DNA of 64,000 nt, taken from positions 31,015 to 95,014 of the forward strand of contig NZ_JAPEOK010000004.1 in NCBI RefSeq assembly GCF_026341515.1, in the 5' to 3' direction. Below the pieces are notes generated by a model. The model worked only from the letters and a program-made list of their open reading frames with translations, was not told the DNA's origin and searched no databases. Position numbers and translations under genes: made by a program. Shown here in pieces: positions 38,551-46,597 of the stretch (the stretch's first letter is position 1; each line of letters begins with the position of its first letter). The stretch is from Streptomyces sp. NBC_00878 (GTDB lineage: Bacteria; Actinomycetota; Actinomycetes; Streptomycetales; Streptomycetaceae).

Positions 38551-38661
38551 GTCGTCCCCGTCGTCGCCGTCCTGGTCTTCGTCGGCCGGCCAGTCGGGCT
38601 CCTGGAACAGGCCCTGATACGGCGGCTTCGGCGGCCGGGTGTCGGGCATCTGCATGGTCAC
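38533..38661 (-). CDS. Tiny acidic protein, 42 aa
   Basis: GTG 38661 overlaps the upstream TGA (GTGA). The product is Pro-rich at first (PDTRPPKPPYQGLFQEPDWP) and then strongly acidic (ADEDQDGDDGDDG), ending VLRP with the stop codon in candidate parS site 3. Sharing DNA with the palindrome constrains its last residues. No family; an acidic mimic or simple leader is possible. Confidence 0.5.
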   Translation of the reverse strand: MTMQMPDTRPPKPPYQGLFQEPDWPADEDQDGDDGDDGVLRP

Positions 38662-38906
38662 CGGTCGCCTCCGCACGCGAGGGCCGCCTGATGCTCGCGG
38701 ATGTGCTGGTCGAGCATCGCCTGCTCCACCTCGGCCTGGTACAGCTCACGGGCTGCGGTCTCGGGAAGGTGCTGGTGAGCGAAGAACCAGTCGAAGGTGA
38801 CGCTCCAGCAGCCGCCGGCCATGACGTGGAAGTCGGCGTGCAGCAGGCACATGGTGGGGACGGTCTTCGGGCCGGCGGGCGTTGGTGGTTCGGTGGTGGC
38901 GGGCAT
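38658..38906 (-). CDS. Small protein, 82 aa
   Basis: ATG 38906 gives a disordered Pro-rich N-terminus (ATTEPPTPAGPKTVPT). A compact region follows with His/Cys/Trp (MCLLHADFHVMAGGCWSVTF) and then a helix (ARELYQAEVEQAMLDQHIRE). The ribosome site is weak (GGAG, 13 nt off). An ATG at 38948 would extend it. Function unknown. Confidence 0.5.
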   Translation of the reverse strand: MPATTEPPTPAGPKTVPTMCLLHADFHVMAGGCWSVTFDWFFAHQHLPETAARELYQAEVEQAMLDQHIREHQAALACGGDR

Positions 38907-38987
38907 GGCCAAGGGGGTGCTCCGTTCGCGCGGGGTGATCGCGTACACCGTGCCGCAGATCCGGCCGGTCGTTCCCCTCGCTGTCGA

Positions 38988-39377
38988 TCAGGCCGGGTCT
39001 TGCTTCTCGCCGGTGAAGGCGTCGGTGTCGAGGAGGTGCTGCAGCCGGGCGGTGAACCGTTGCCCGAAGGCGGGTCCCATGCGGTGGGCGAGGGCGATGA
39101 GTTCGGTGACGAGTGCGGCCGCGCCGTCCTCTTCCATGAGGTACAGGTTGCGGGCGCGTTCGGTGGTCTTGGCGATGCGTCCCTCGAGGAGCATCGCCAG
39201 GGCGGGGGTTCCGGTGAGAGTTTCCACCTGGGTGACGGTGCTGGCGTCCAGGATGACGGCGTTGGTGGTGTCGACGATGACGCTGTTGCGGTCGTGGGGT
39301 CCGCCGGGGCCGGCGATGTCGCCGCCGGACTTGCGGGGGTCGCCGCTGATCCGGCGGCCGTTCTTCTTGCGGCTCAC
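38988..39377 (-). CDS. Unknown protein, 129 aa
   Basis: The GTG at 39377 has AGGAG just upstream and overlaps the previous stop. The first 35 residues are basic and Gly-rich (SRKKNGRRISGDPRKSGGD). Residues 36-70 are strand-like (VIVDTTNAVILDASTVTQVE) and the rest helical (RMGPAFGQRFTARLQHLLDT). No domain recognised. Confidence 0.6.
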   Translation of the reverse strand: MSRKKNGRRISGDPRKSGGDIAGPGGPHDRNSVIVDTTNAVILDASTVTQVETLTGTPALAMLLEGRIAKTTERARNLYLMEEDGAAALVTELIALAHRMGPAFGQRFTARLQHLLDTDAFTGEKQDPA

Positions 39378-40435
39378 GAACTCTCCTGCGAGGTCTCGGG
39401 GGCTCGGTAGTTGTAACGGGCGCGGTCGCGGGTGCACTGTTCGGCGGCGGCCGCGGCGATGATGTGCGGCCAGCGCGGGTTGTCGGGGGTGACGCCCTTG
39501 ATGCCCCAGGAGCAGGAGAACGTCTCGTCGCCTTTCCAGTCGTGGTTGCGGATGGGGATGCCAGCCTTGCAGTCCCACTGGGCCATCCAGTACGGGGTGG
39601 CGCGGCCATGGGTGCGGCGGGACTCCCACTGCTCGAGGTGGACGGTGATGTCGTGGGTGTCGCCTTCCGGCATCCGTACGGTCGCGGGGACCCGCTCCGT
39701 CTCGGAGATCTTCCGATTGCGGCGCGGGCCGAGGAGGTGGTGCCGGGGGTCGATGCGGATGCTGCCGCGCATCCACTTCGGGTCGGACGCGGAGTGTTCG
39801 TCGCGCTTGGCCCACACCTTCCAGGAGAGGCGTCCGTGGTAGAGGTCGAATCCGATCTCGCGGGACTGGTAGCCGTCCGGGTTGAGGCGGCGTTGGACCC
39901 ACTGCCCGTAGCGCTCGCTGTGGACGTACAGGGCTCCGAGCGGTCCGAGGGCGATGTGGGCGGCGAGGACGTTCTCACTGCCGGGGTTGCCGACCTTGAT
40001 GTCGGCGCCGATGGAGTGGGAGCGGCCGATGACGAGTTCGGCTCCGAGGGATCCTTCGGGTGTGGCGGGCCAGGGGCCGGGGTCGTTGCTGACGGTGGGG
40101 GTGATGCCCTTGCGGGCGAGCTGCTTGACCACGGTCGGCGAGAGGCGGCGTGCGGTGGAGGTGGGGCCGGTGTAGGGCTGCCCGAGGTGCCACTGGTCGG
40201 GGTCCAGGTTGCCCTGGGGTTCGGGGCGTACACCGCAGCGGTCGCAGCACACCCAGCGTCGGCGCCGTTGGTCCTCGGGCCCGTACTGGGAGTTGTAGCC
40301 GTCCACGACGGGCTTGTGGCCGGACAGGCGGCAGAGGGGCATGAGGCGGGGCATGTTGTTGGCGTAGTAGCTGCGGTGGAGGAGTACTCGCGGGTCGGTG
40401 CGGTCCTTGGCGCGGTCGATGCTGAAGGCGTGCAT
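39374..40435 (-). CDS. Unknown actinophage-type protein, 353 aa
   Basis: ATG 40435 follows GGGAGACC. Near residue 60 it has a zinc-ribbon pair (RRWVCCDRCGVRPEPQ) and a second Cys near the C-terminus (WDCKAG). The middle is beta-rich with repeated aromatic patches (RYGQWVQRRLNPDGYQSREI, FDLYHGRLSWKVWAKRDEHS). It probably folds as a beta-sandwich. No enzyme motif is seen. A palindrome sits in its leader at 40461-40476. No family recognised. Confidence 0.6.
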   Translation of the reverse strand: MHAFSIDRAKDRTDPRVLLHRSYYANNMPRLMPLCRLSGHKPVVDGYNSQYGPEDQRRRRWVCCDRCGVRPEPQGNLDPDQWHLGQPYTGPTSTARRLSPTVVKQLARKGITPTVSNDPGPWPATPEGSLGAELVIGRSHSIGADIKVGNPGSENVLAAHIALGPLGALYVHSERYGQWVQRRLNPDGYQSREIGFDLYHGRLSWKVWAKRDEHSASDPKWMRGSIRIDPRHHLLGPRRNRKISETERVPATVRMPEGDTHDITVHLEQWESRRTHGRATPYWMAQWDCKAGIPIRNHDWKGDETFSCSWGIKGVTPDNPRWPHIIAAAAAEQCTRDRARYNYRAPETSQESS

Positions 40436-40460
40436 GAGCGGTCTCCCGGGGGCGGTGATT

Positions 40461-40476
40461 GTTTACCGCGGTAAAC
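40461..40476. promoter_or_regulatory. Palindrome GTTTACCGCGGTAAAC
   Basis: A perfect 16-bp palindrome 26 nt upstream of ATG 40435. It shares the GTTT...AC.GC.GT...AAAC layout of the three candidate parS sites, with a different centre. It may be an operator or a variant partition site. Confidence 0.5.
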
Positions 40477-40509
40477 GCTCCCGTAGATTCCGCCAACCCT
40501 TCCCCCGGC

Positions 40510-41292
40510 TCAGGCCACACCGAAGAGACGGGCCGGTGTCTGGCCTCCGTCCTCCTTACGCTTGCGGGCGATGGCGGCCCGGCGGACGGATTCGTCACGC
40601 CGGCGCTGTTCCTGCTCGAGTCGGTCTTCTTCCCATACCGCGTCGCGGTGTTCGTCCTCGGGCGCCCGGTTGGCGCGCAAGGCAGCCTCTTGGCGGGCCA
40701 TGGCCTGGACGATGTACGGGTCTGCGGGCGCTCGGTCGGGGCGGTGGGCCAGGACGGACTCCAGGGCGGTGCGGTAGCCGGGGGATGCGGTCTGCCGGGT
40801 CCGCACGGGCGCCTCCACCGGCGCGGCGGACGCATCCTCAGGATCCGTGGTGGCGGAGTGGGGTGAGGTCCCGGCCGGGAGGATCCTCAGGGAGCGGACG
40901 GTGCCCCCGGAGGGGGACTGCTGGACCTTGGTGAGGATGTGGGCTTGGTACAGGCGCAGCTGGGTGGCGTAGGTGTGGGTGGCGGGCCGCAGGTGCAGGG
41001 TCCCGGTGTCGTGCTCGAAGCGCACCGCGGCGACCTTGTCCGCCAACTCCGGGGCGATCGTGGGCCACTGGTCGAGGATGCTGCCTCCGACCTCGGGGGG
41101 CTGCCAGCCGCGGTCGGTCATCATCCGCGTGATCGCGGATCCGAGTCCCATGGGGTCTCCGGCTCGGCGGTTACCGGCTTGGGTGCTGCGGGTCTTCTTC
41201 CGCTGCGGCTGCGCGGGGCGGGTCTTGGCCGCGGCGCGGGCGGAGGCGAGGGCGGCGCGGGCGAGGTCGATCCCGGAGGGCTGCTGGCTCAT
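40510..41292 (-). CDS. DciA-like (DUF721) protein, 260 aa
   Basis: Residues about 45-140 match the DciA/DUF721 domain, the ancestral helicase-loading partner of DnaB: GSAITRMMTDRGWQPPEVGG, LDQWPTIAPELADKVAAVRF, TLHLRPATHTYATQLRLYQA. The N-terminus is basic and Ala-rich (LARAALASARAAAKTRPAQP), and the C-terminus has an Arg/Glu helix (RRRDESVRRAAIARKRKEDG). ATG 41292 overlaps the Rep-like gene. The pair suggests initiator and helicase loading work together. A phage-borne DciA is unusual. Confidence 0.75.
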   Translation of the reverse strand: MSQQPSGIDLARAALASARAAAKTRPAQPQRKKTRSTQAGNRRAGDPMGLGSAITRMMTDRGWQPPEVGGSILDQWPTIAPELADKVAAVRFEHDTGTLHLRPATHTYATQLRLYQAHILTKVQQSPSGGTVRSLRILPAGTSPHSATTDPEDASAAPVEAPVRTRQTASPGYRTALESVLAHRPDRAPADPYIVQAMARQEAALRANRAPEDEHRDAVWEEDRLEQEQRRRDESVRRAAIARKRKEDGGQTPARLFGVA

Positions 41293-42371
41293 GCGGGGCT
41301 CCCGTTCAGGAAGGCGAGGATGTCGGCTTGGGCGTCCCAGGTGGTGTCGTTGCTGTCGGAGAGGTCGTCCAGGCCGCGGTCGCGGCAGTTCTTCCGGTAG
41401 CGGGCGAGGCCTTCCTGTACTCCGGCCATGACGTTGAGGCGGGTGCTCAAGGCGCCCTGGAAGGCGCCGACGGGGCAGTTCTCCATCTCGTACTTCGCGG
41501 CGGCGGCCTGCTGGGTGGCGGTGCGCTGATCCTGGTCGGCGAGGACGGTGGAGATGTACGCGGCCGGGGCCTTGGGCTGCCAGCGCATTCCGGAGCACAT
41601 GCCGTGGAGGCGGTCGGCGATGGCGTACGAGTCCAAGCCCAGGTCGATCAGCGGGCGCAGGGCGAACGCTAGACGCCGCAATCCTTCCCGCTGCGTCCAG
41701 TTGACGAGGGGACGGACTTGGCGGGCGATGAGGATGTCCTTGGCGACCTGGAGGGCGTGCCTGCCGCTGCTGTTTGTCGACTTCTGGTGGGGGATGGATC
41801 CGCGGTCTCGGCTCGCGCGCTCGCGCGAGGTGTAGTTAAAACCACCCTCTACCTTCAGCTTTCCCTCTTCTTCTACCGAGTTAAGGGAAGGGGGCTCAAG
41901 GCCCTGTGATCCAGAGTTGTCCACAGGCGGGTTATCCACAGGGCTGGGCTGGCCGCGCTGGTCGATGATGATGCGCGCCGTGTAGCCGGACCCGACGATC
42001 GTGTGCCCCATGGCGTGGTCGTAGGCGGGCGGGATGACCGCGGCGTACACGGTGGCGGTGGCCGCGTAGCCCTTGAGCCCCATCAGGCGGCGGACGTTGG
42101 ACCGTGTGCCGTGCTGGACCCAGGCGAGCGCCCCCAGCTCGCGGAGGTAGCCCACGTGGCGCTTCACGGAAGCCTTGGAGATGCCGGTGCGGGCGACGGT
42201 GTCGTCGAGGAGGTAGCGGGCGTGGCCGGTGTCGTAGTCCATGCGGGCGGCGAGGTCTTCGGCGATGGTCCGGGTCGTGGCGTTCGCGCGGGGGTGCAGG
42301 CCGGCTGCGATCAGCCATGCGACCGCGCGAAGCCACTTCCGGGGTCCGCTTCGGCGCGACGCGGTGTGCAT
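41289..42371 (-). CDS. Rep-like wHTH replication protein, 360 aa
   Basis: ATG 42371 follows AAGAGGTC. Residues about 20-110 form a winged helix (AAGLHPRANATTRTIAEDLA, TGISKASVKRHVGYLRELGA) of the plasmid-initiator type. Residues about 140-180 hold PVDNPPVDN-type sequence whose DNA is the two DnaA boxes. A linker with many Ser and Glu precedes a helical C-terminal part (LRRLAFALRPLIDLGLDSYA, YRKNCRDRGLDDLSDSND). It is coupled to a DciA-like gene and sits near parAB, so it is the best candidate initiator. Confidence 0.65.
   Translation of the reverse strand: MHTASRRSGPRKWLRAVAWLIAAGLHPRANATTRTIAEDLAARMDYDTGHARYLLDDTVARTGISKASVKRHVGYLRELGALAWVQHGTRSNVRRLMGLKGYAATATVYAAVIPPAYDHAMGHTIVGSGYTARIIIDQRGQPSPVDNPPVDNSGSQGLEPPSLNSVEEEGKLKVEGGFNYTSRERASRDRGSIPHQKSTNSSGRHALQVAKDILIARQVRPLVNWTQREGLRRLAFALRPLIDLGLDSYAIADRLHGMCSGMRWQPKAPAAYISTVLADQDQRTATQQAAAAKYEMENCPVGAFQGALSTRLNVMAGVQEGLARYRKNCRDRGLDDLSDSNDTTWDAQADILAFLNGSPA
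41917..41940 (+). promoter_or_regulatory. Two DnaA boxes, candidate origin core
   Basis: TTGTCCACA (41917-41925, the Streptomyces form) and TTATCCACA (41932-41940, the E. coli consensus) lie in the same direction, 6 bp apart, inside the Rep-like gene. A relatively AT-rich stretch adjoins at about 41834-41895. Many initiator genes contain their own origin. Confidence 0.6.
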
Positions 42372-42806
42372 GACCTCTTGGTCGGCGCCACGTACGAGTA
42401 CGGTCCGGCCTGCACTATATTCGATCAGGTGTTCGGTTTGGGGGTGGGGTGTGTGCGTGTTGCGGGGAGGGGTGGGGCGCTGGGTGTCGCCCGCCTGGGG
42501 GGAGATACGCCGCGAATCGGGCGTGCGTGGGGCGGGAAGCTGACAAGGGGGGGTGCGCTGAGGCACTATGTACCTGCCGTCCTGCGGGCATGAAAAAACC
42601 CGCCTGGTGGTGAGTGGTTCGGAGAGAACCTGTAGGTCGCTCGACTTCTCGGGCCCGGTCGCCAAACCGGATCAGAGAGTTCGGGCCTTAGCTCGGATCG
42701 CAGTCCGAGCCGTTGTACGAGGCCGCGCACGGTGCGCCAACACCAGCGGCCAGCGGTAGAGGAAGCGCCCCCGCCAAGGGGCTCAAGACCTCCCGCTAGG
42801 AAGTCG
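42372..42806. other. Gene-free leader of the Rep gene
   Basis: These 435 bp lie between the Rep-like start and the end of the gene at 42807. On the minus strand a TATAGT box (42419-42414) lies 42 nt before ATG 42371 without a good -35 box. A GC hairpin (about GCCCC/GGGGC near 42767-42783) and a TTTTTT run (minus, near 42589-42594) suggest an RNA terminator or attenuator. I found no coding frame I would support. Confidence 0.45.
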
Positions 42807-43169
42807 CTAAGTCACCTGATCTCCCTTACTGGGTGAGGTCTGTCCGTCGGTCTCGCGGACCTGGGTCTCTACCGGTCCCGGCAGACGGAAGTCATTGCGG
42901 CCATCGCTCGGCACGTCCAGGTACAGGCAGTGCAGGACATACGCCAACTGCTTCTGCCAGTAACCGACATCGCCGATCGGGGTATGGGCCGCGTAGCTGA
43001 ATCGGACGGTTCGGGTGGTCAGGGTCAGCGTGGCCCTCGCCCCGAGGAACATCGCGACCGTGTTGGCGATGCGCTCAGGCCGGACGTGGAAGTCGTCGAC
43101 AGCTCGATTGCGTGGCCGCGGGCACTTGATGGTCAGCTCCCAGCGGGCGCCTGTTCCGGCGGCGCTCAT
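42807..43169 (-). CDS. Unknown protein, 120 aa
   Basis: ATG 43169 overlaps the true end of the Dam-like gene (ATGA). The protein is strand-rich ([40 protein letters not shown]) with a helix near the end ([17 protein letters not shown]) and an acidic/polar tail. It lies in the same frame as the first part of the Dam gene, which makes the two look fused if the frameshift is ignored. No family recognised. Confidence 0.6.
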   Translation of the reverse strand: MSAAGTGARWELTIKCPRPRNRAVDDFHVRPERIANTVAMFLGARATLTLTTRTVRFSYAAHTPIGDVGYWQKQLAYVLHCLYLDVPSDGRNDFRLPGPVETQVRETDGQTSPSKGDQVT

Positions 43170-44015
43170 GACGCTTCTCCCGCCTGGAACAGGGACGCCT
43201 GCTGCGTCAGTGGCCGGTTGGACCAGATGACCTCGACACCGCGGGCAACGTCGGTACGTCCGCGGCCGGACCGTCGCCGGACGACTGACCGCGATCTCAA
43301 GGCGGTCCCATCCCTCGTACAACTCGGTGTAGAGCGGGGACGGGTAGCCGGAGAGCAGCACCTGACCCTGCACCTGGTGCAGCGTGGCAGCCAGGGAACT
43401 GTGGAAGGCCTCGCTGTCGGCCTCGTGGGCGTAGTCGCGGCCGCAGGTACGCGTGTCGGACAGGTACGGCGGGTCCAGGTAGAAGACCGCGTCCGGAGCG
43501 TCGTGCGCGGCGATGACCTCGGAGGCGTCGCGGTTGTCGACCACCACCGTGCGCAGCCGCTCCGCAAGCAGGTAGAGGCGGTCGACCAGTTTCGCGGTCG
43601 CCGTGGCGTCGGTGTGCTTGGTCCTTATCCCGTTGGACCAGCCGGCCCGGCCGCCGGACCCGGCCGCGTTGTGGCCCTGGGTCGTACGGACGAAGAACCG
43701 GCGGGCCCGCTCCAAGTCGGACAGGCCCTCCTCCGCCAGGTCCGCGGCCGCGAACTCTTCCCGGGCGTACGGCGTAAGCCGCAGCGCGCGCACGAGTGCG
43801 TCCTCCTGGTCCCGCAGGGCGCGGAAGAAGGTGGTGACGTTGCTGTCCAGGTCGTTGACGACTTCCACGGGAGCCGGGGCCTTCGCGAAGAGCACCGCGG
43901 CGGACCCGGCGAACGGCTCCACGTACACGCGGTGCCGTGGCATCAAGTCGACAATCTGACCGGCCAGCCGCCCCTTCGCCCCGTAGTAGGGGAAGGGCGG
44001 CCGCAGGGCGGTCAT
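43166..44015 (-). CDS. Dam-like DNA adenine N6-methyltransferase with frameshift
   Basis: It transfers a methyl group to adenine N6 in DNA. D12-class features: [20 protein letters not shown] (AdoMet/FxxYGxK), [12 protein letters not shown], the catalytic DPPY in [16 protein letters not shown], and a target-recognition insert. Up to about [12 protein letters not shown] the frame starting at ATG 44015 holds. The expected C-terminus ([16 protein letters not shown]) continues in another frame and stops at 43166, so one extra base lies near 43255-43300. Ignoring the shift gives a false 402-residue fusion with the next gene. It could be a real inactivating change, an error or programmed slippage. 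Confidence 0.75.
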
Positions 44016-44131
44016 CCGACTGTGCGGGTAGTGGGGACAGTGGCCGAAATCCTCGACACCGGTGTGATCTTCACGGTGGAGTATCGGGTCTCACTGTCTG
44101 AACGGGGATACCCCCGGGTACTCTGAGCCAT
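44012..44131 (-). CDS. Small protein, 39 aa
   Basis: ATG 44131 follows GAAGGTG, and its TGA overlaps the Dam ATG (ATGA). The peptide is Ser/Thr/Arg-rich ([20 protein letters not shown]). Its best support is the coupling to the methyltransferase. It may simply be a translated leader. Confidence 0.4.
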   Translation of the reverse strand: MAQSTRGYPRSDSETRYSTVKITPVSRISATVPTTRTVG

Positions 44132-44367
44132 GTCGGCACCTTCACTCGCGTAGCAGCGGTTTGGTGTCGTCAGCCCTCGCGTTCCGGCTTCGCAAACCGG
44201 GACCGCCACCAAGGTGGCAGCGGGGGCTTCCGACTTTGTCGGACCGCGCTCTCCGTCCAGCCTCGCAACTGACTGCACCTCAAGCGCAAGGCTCAGCCTA
44301 CCGTTTGCCCGGTCCATCTGTCCCGGCTCCTTCCCCACGTGTCTCTCGTACTACTTGTCACACCGGA

Positions 44368-44802
44368 TCAGCGCTCCCGGCCGATCTCCTCATCCTCCGG
44401 ATGCCACTCCGGAGCCCGCTCCGCCACCGACAACACCCGGCCCAACATCGGCCCCATCGCGTGATGCCCCGCCTCCAACAACTCCCCCCGCAACCGCGCC
44501 AGCTTGTCCCGGTTGAACCTGGGCGACCCCATCAACTGCCCCGCCCGCACCCCCACCACCAACGCCCGATCCCAAATCCGCTGCACCACCACCGGATCCA
44601 CCCCCGGAAACAGATCCCGCGCCAGCTTCCGAGGCGTCCCCACCGTGTCCAACTGCGCGGCCAGGATCAGACCGGCCAGGTACTCCCCGGAACAGATCGC
44701 CCGCCCCGCCAGCACGGCGTCCGTGACCGCGCGCGGGACCGGACCGTCCGACCCTCCCGCAGTAGGTTCGGTGGCTTCGGGGGCGGGGATGTGGGTGGTC
44801 AC
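44368..44802 (-). CDS. Unknown protein, 144 aa
   Basis: GTG 44802 overlaps the WhiB-like stop. After a disordered start (THIPAPEATEPTAGGSDGPV) comes a helical domain (AGRAICSGEYLAGLILAAQL, LARDLFPGVDPVVVQRIWDR) resembling a winged-helix, followed by more helix (RGELLEAGHHAMGPMLGRVL). No family recognised. It works beside a WhiB regulator, so a transcriptional role is possible. Confidence 0.6.
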   Translation of the reverse strand: MTTHIPAPEATEPTAGGSDGPVPRAVTDAVLAGRAICSGEYLAGLILAAQLDTVGTPRKLARDLFPGVDPVVVQRIWDRALVVGVRAGQLMGSPRFNRDKLARLRGELLEAGHHAMGPMLGRVLSVAERAPEWHPEDEEIGRER

Positions 44803-45794
44803 GCTGCGGCCTCCAGGCACTCGTTCGGGAACAGATCATGCACATCGGCGACATCCGGCACGGACGAACCGTCCAGACCGTCGTCGTCCAGCTGGGACAG
44901 CAGGAGTTCTAGCTGCCCGGGAATGTCGGCGAACCACACCCGCAGTCCGGGCCTGCGCGGACGTCGGGCCAGCTGCCGCCCGGGCGCCCCGGGCCGGGCT
45001 CCGTGGGTGTCGCCCTGGTCGGGTCCGTCGGCCGCCGCGCCGGTCCCGGCGCCCATAGCTGTGGCGGGGAGGCGGGCCAGGAGACGCTCGAACTCCGCCG
45101 CCCACAACAACAACTGACCATCCGCATCCATCGTGTGGGTTTTCGTCGTCGGCGGGATCGCAGGCACCAACCCGTCATCCGCCACCACCAGAGACCCGTC
45201 CAACAGACCCCGGGACACCGCCGCATCAAGCAGCTCCATCCGCGACGCCGAACGCGCCAACCCCAGCCCCGTCGTCAACGACGACCGCTGCCAGTTCGCC
45301 GTCCGCACATCCAGGCCCGCCGCATGCGCCACCTCATGCGCATCCCCGAACCCCGCCAACGCCCGCAGCACCGCCTGCTTCTGCGGCGTCCGCAACCGGT
45401 CATCCGGAACCGGCACACCCGCCGTCACCTCATGACGACGCGCAATGAAAACCCGATGCCGCTCCAACGCCGTACGCCCACCCCACACACCCTCCGGCTC
45501 CGCCAGACGCACCACCGCCCCCTCCGCAACCACAGAGTTCGCGTACGCGTCACACGCCACCATCACCGGACAGCCCAGACACACCTCAACGGCTGCCTGC
45601 TCCCGCGCCCGGCGCGCCTTCTGCGACTCCCCGCCCTCCGGCGCAAAGTGCGCATCCACCGGCAAGTCCAGATCCCCCGCCATCCGCGACGGCAACACCG
45701 GATCAGGCGCACACCCGCGATACGCGTAACGGCGATGCTCCGTGAACGCCCGACGCGCAGCATGCACATCCAGGGCAATGTCAGGTCCGGTCAT
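44799..45794 (-). CDS. Large WhiB-type regulator, 331 aa
   Basis: Cysteines C28, C72, C75 and C81 with CxxC and the GVWGG turn (about residues 102-106) define a WhiB iron-sulfur domain. The C28 to C72 gap is wider than in the 28541 protein. A long C-terminal part follows: a helix-turn-helix-like segment (RTPQKQAVLRALAGFGDAHE, VAHAAGLDVRTANWQRSSL), an Ala/Gly/Arg linker and an acidic end (ELLLSQLDDDGLDGSSVPDV). WhiB proteins with extra HTH domains are rare. ATG 45794 overlaps the next upstream stop. Confidence 0.85.
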   Translation of the reverse strand: MTGPDIALDVHAARRAFTEHRRYAYRGCAPDPVLPSRMAGDLDLPVDAHFAPEGGESQKARRAREQAAVEVCLGCPVMVACDAYANSVVAEGAVVRLAEPEGVWGGRTALERHRVFIARRHEVTAGVPVPDDRLRTPQKQAVLRALAGFGDAHEVAHAAGLDVRTANWQRSSLTTGLGLARSASRMELLDAAVSRGLLDGSLVVADDGLVPAIPPTTKTHTMDADGQLLLWAAEFERLLARLPATAMGAGTGAAADGPDQGDTHGARPGAPGRQLARRPRRPGLRVWFADIPGQLELLLSQLDDDGLDGSSVPDVADVHDLFPNECLEAAA

Positions 45795-46108
45795 AGTGGC
45801 CCCCCTCCGGGGTTCTGAGGATCGATATGCGAGGACGAATCGGCGGCCAGATACGCGGCGAGAGCGGCGTCCAGCACCATGTCCGCCTCCGCCAGCACCT
45901 CACGCCGCGCCTCCTGCACGGCGGCCGCCGTACGGACCCGGGCCTGGAACGCCGCCAGATCCCGGTGCATGCACGCGTCCGTGAGACGGTGCGCGGCGCG
46001 CTCCCGAGTGAGAGCGCGCCGCAAGTGGTGATTCCGGCACAACACGCCGGCCAGGACAGCCGCGGCAAAGACCGCGGCAACAGCTATCGGACGGACATCA
46101 TCAGGCAC
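45791..46108 (-). CDS. Membrane-anchored coiled-coil protein, 105 aa
   Basis: I chose GTG 46108 because GGAGGT lies 7 nt upstream; GTG 46117 is the alternative. One transmembrane helix (RPIAVAAVFAAAVLAGVLC) leads into a long helix of charged residues (RRALTRERAAHRLTDACMHR, RVRTAAAVQEARREVLAEAD). The positive-inside rule puts the long helix in the cytoplasm. Similar TM plus coiled-coil proteins occur in pairs in actinophages (the next gene is another). Function unknown. Confidence 0.6.
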   Translation of the reverse strand: MPDDVRPIAVAAVFAAAVLAGVLCRNHHLRRALTRERAAHRLTDACMHRDLAAFQARVRTAAAVQEARREVLAEADMVLDAALAAYLAADSSSHIDPQNPGGGPL

Positions 46109-46174
46109 GACCTTCACCTCCGGAGGGGGACAGCGGACAGACGGACTGCGGCGGGGCGTACGGCGGGGCAGGGG

Positions 46175-46513
46175 TCAGAACCGGTTCAGGACGTTGATCT
46201 CCGTGGCACGCTCCACAGCCACCCGCCCAGCGCCTTCCGCCGCAGCCCGGGCGGCCTCCTCCGCAGCCGCAGCAATCTCGATCGCATCCTCGTCATGCCG
46301 GGCCTGAACCCCAGGAGGCTGGGCCGCCCACCACGCCATCTGCTTCTCCCACCGCTCCGCCGACGCCTCCCTCAGCGCCGCACGGTGCGCCCGACTACCC
46401 CGATACGACGTGGGCTTACAGCGCTCCCACCACAACTGCACGACAACGCCGATGGCGGCGACGATCAGGATGCCGGGGATGACCCAGCGCTCAGGTTCGG
46501 TGATTTCAGGCAT
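46175..46513 (-). CDS. Membrane protein with coiled coil, 112 aa
   Basis: ATG 46513 follows GGAGTTCC. The start is periplasmic or outside-type (PEITEPERWVIPG), followed by a single membrane helix (GILIVAAIGVVVQLWW) and then a helical tail rich in Ala and Glu (EDAIEIAAAAEEAARAAAEG). It pairs with the 105-aa membrane protein, from which it is 66 bp away. No family recognised. Confidence 0.6.
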   Translation of the reverse strand: MPEITEPERWVIPGILIVAAIGVVVQLWWERCKPTSYRGSRAHRAALREASAERWEKQMAWWAAQPPGVQARHDEDAIEIAAAAEEAARAAAEGAGRVAVERATEINVLNRF

Positions 46514-46597
46514 GACGGAACTCCGTTCGGCGACAGCCGGGATGGTGGTGGGTGGTGTGGAGCGGCGGCGGGCACCCAGACGGCCCCGCCGGTCGCA

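Noticed and set aside
42660..42800. tRNA-like elements (GGTAGAG and GCTCAAGACC) in the Rep leader
   Set aside because: I could not fold an acceptor stem, a 7-nt anticodon loop and a T arm together. The hairpin there has a 6-nt loop.
42807..44015. A single 402-residue Dam-fusion protein
   Set aside because: The Dam C-terminus is in another frame and ends with a coupled start for the next gene, so the fusion is an artefact of a one-base shift.
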